A DNA stretch of 37,630 nucleotides from a virus, in IMG/VR virus record IMGVR_UViG_3300038701_002263, positions 1 to 37,630 of that record; one strand, written 5' to 3'. The position numbers and the translations under genes were made by a program. This document shows positions 36,835 to 37,630 of this stretch, piece after piece. Under the pieces are notes generated by a model, which made no database searches, had not been told where the DNA came from, and saw only the letters and a list, made by a program, of their open reading frames with translations. The stretch's first letter is position 1. Each line of letters opens with the position of its first letter.

Positions 36835-37576
36835 AAACTCGCCACTGGCCGAAGTCATCCGCGACCACACCGGCCCCGGCCTGCTCCCTCCCGTCCAGAT
36901 CGAGGGCCTCTGCGGACTCGGCGATCACATCTTCCTCATCGGGGCCATCCGCTGGCTCGCCAGCGTCTCCGAGCGCGTCATCCTGGACGTCCAGGACTTC
37001 CAGCTCCCTGACCTCTCCTACGCCTACCGGGATGTCCCCAACGTCCACCTGCGAGGCAAACCAACAAAGCTCATCGAGGGACTGCTCGCCACGCCCGACC
37101 TACCCTATTTAGCCATGCCCATGGGCGCCGGCGGCACCATCGAACACTGGACGCACCAGGCCCTCGGTCTGCCCGCTGTCCTCTCCTGGACGAACTACCA
37201 CATCGCGCGCGATCGCACCACTGAAGAAGCCCTCCGCCAATCCCTGGGGCTCCAACCAGGTGACCGCTACATCGTCATCCACGACGATCAAAAACGCGGT
37301 TTTAGCATCAATAAAAGCCGGATTAACCCCCGTTTCGGCGTCCGGACAATCCACCCCGGCGGCAGCCGCGGCCAATCCCGCTCCTTCCCGATCTTCGCTT
37401 GGATCGGCATCCTCGAAGCAGCCCAAGAGATCCACCTCATCGAGTCAGCATTCGCCGCCCTCATCGACCGCTCCCCCTCCATCACCGCCCCCATCCACCT
37501 CCACCGCTACGCCCGCCGCCCCATCCCCAAATGGAGAGCCGCCCGCCACCGAAAAGACTGGCAAATCCACCGCTAA
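36818..37576 (+). CDS. GT9-like glycosyltransferase
   Basis: 252 aa. PVQIEGLCGLGDHIFLIGAI with a G-x-G-D motif near the N-terminus, then RYIVIHDDQKRGFSIN and FPIFAWIGILEAAQEIHLIE, SAFAALID, follow the two-Rossmann pattern of heptosyltransferase-like (GT9/GT-B) proteins, the last block being the nucleotide-sugar binding side. The N-terminal donor/acceptor split is shorter than usual (about 250 against 320-350 aa). It is translationally coupled to the FkbM-sulfotransferase gene, so both may act on the same glycan. Its stop lies at the edge of the right-end 17-bp motif. Confidence 0.65.
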   Translation: MLTISKNSPLAEVIRDHTGPGLLPPVQIEGLCGLGDHIFLIGAIRWLASVSERVILDVQDFQLPDLSYAYRDVPNVHLRGKPTKLIEGLLATPDLPYLAMPMGAGGTIEHWTHQALGLPAVLSWTNYHIARDRTTEEALRQSLGLQPGDRYIVIHDDQKRGFSINKSRINPRFGVRTIHPGGSRGQSRSFPIFAWIGILEAAQEIHLIESAFAALIDRSPSITAPIHLHRYARRPIPKWRAARHRKDWQIHR

Positions 37577-37623
37577 ATTCCTAACCTCCCGATTTCCACT
37601 CCGAACCTGCGGTTTTTTATACA
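37574..37623. other. Right transposon end with two spaced binding motifs
   Basis: Read inward from 37623, the end is TGTATAAAAAACC, then AGGTTCGGA (37600-37608) and, exactly 21 bp further, AGGTTAGGA (37579-37587) within the 17-bp motif shared with the left end. Two copies in phase with two helical turns are typical of transposase-bound ends such as R1-R2 of Mu. Confidence 0.75.
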
Positions 37624-37630
37624 CCGGCTT
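37624..37630. other. Presumed host flank
   Basis: CCGGCTT follows the terminal CA. For a Mu-like 5-bp target duplication the first five bases would recur just before base 1, which is outside the window. Confidence 0.5.

Noticed and set aside
35342-37623. Mu-type invertible tail-fibre segment at the right end
   Set aside because: No Gin-like recombinase gene and no long inverted repeats were seen; the region encodes glycan-modifying enzymes instead.
1-37630. tRNA or rRNA genes
   Set aside because: No cloverleaf with CCA-type end or rRNA sequence was recognised on either strand by eye.
37624-37630. Target-site duplication
   Set aside because: Only the right flank is inside the window, so no duplication can be shown.

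Overview
The window holds an essentially complete, roughly 37.6 kb Mu-type transposable phage, with siphovirus-like tail genes, integrated in a GC-rich bacterial genome. Base 1 starts with TG, and the matching end lies at 37623 (ending in CA). The two termini align at 10 of the first 13 bases (TGAATATAACACC against TGTATAAAAAACC). A perfect 17-bp motif (CGGGAGGTTAGGAATTT) occurs at 125-141 and, inverted, at 37575-37591. Only the last 7 bases (37624-37630) look like host DNA. The host is not directly identifiable. Leaders are A-rich, mostly lack a Shine-Dalgarno sequence and often end in AACC-ATG. REP-like palindromes of the AGGAGCGTCCCGCTCCT type and heptamer repeats between genes remind me of Verrucomicrobiota/PVC genomes; that assignment is an inference.

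Layout. The left arm (132-8599) is transcribed leftward, toward the left end. It starts with a Ner/Cro-like DNA-binding protein, runs through about ten small early genes (among them a DUF3102-like protein, a winged-helix regulator and an ASCH-domain protein) and ends with the MuA-like transposase, a MuB-like ATPase and a possible GemA-like protein. A divergent control region (8600-8711) has a TATAAT box inside an inverted repeat (ATGTTTCTA/TAGAAACAT). It separates this operon from a rightward operon: putative repressor, small membrane protein, excisionase-like HTH protein, MazG-like phage protein, small membrane protein and a full-length DnaB replicative helicase. A short accessory patch follows (11768-13121: lipoprotein, a decayed cytosine methyltransferase, two small ORFs) and is closed by a strong intrinsic terminator at 13152-13184.

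The late region (13324-37576) is transcribed rightward. It encodes a multi-pass lysis protein and an NlpC/P60-like endolysin, small proteins, the DUF3486-like small and Mu gp28-like large terminase subunits, a DUF935 portal, a Mu I/Z-type protease with nested scaffold, a decoration protein and the major capsid protein. Next come head-tail connector genes, a displaced gpF-like head protein, tail terminator, tail tube, three ornate tail or surface proteins (LRR-like, trypsin-like protease, LamG-like lectin), a tape measure and, after a 5-methylcytosine methyltransferase, a tail hub. The right end, where Mu carries its G segment and mom, instead carries an FkbM methyltransferase-sulfotransferase fusion and a GT9-like glycosyltransferase.

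The most unusual features are as follows. (1) Contiguous heptamer arrays (CTGAAAA and variants) sit immediately upstream of starts in both arms, always in the same orientation relative to transcription. (2) Four consecutive connector-type genes apparently begin with CTG or TTG in a shared (C/T)TG-AAR-ACT context; one of them (24329-25240) would be truncated by ATG-based gene calling. (3) A REPIN-like pair of palindromes is inserted in frame in the portal gene. (4) A complete chymotrypsin-type protease triad occurs in a tail gene. (5) A glycan-modifying cassette occupies the right end. (6) The transposase has Glu where the second catalytic Asp is expected, and its MuB partner has an atypical Walker B.
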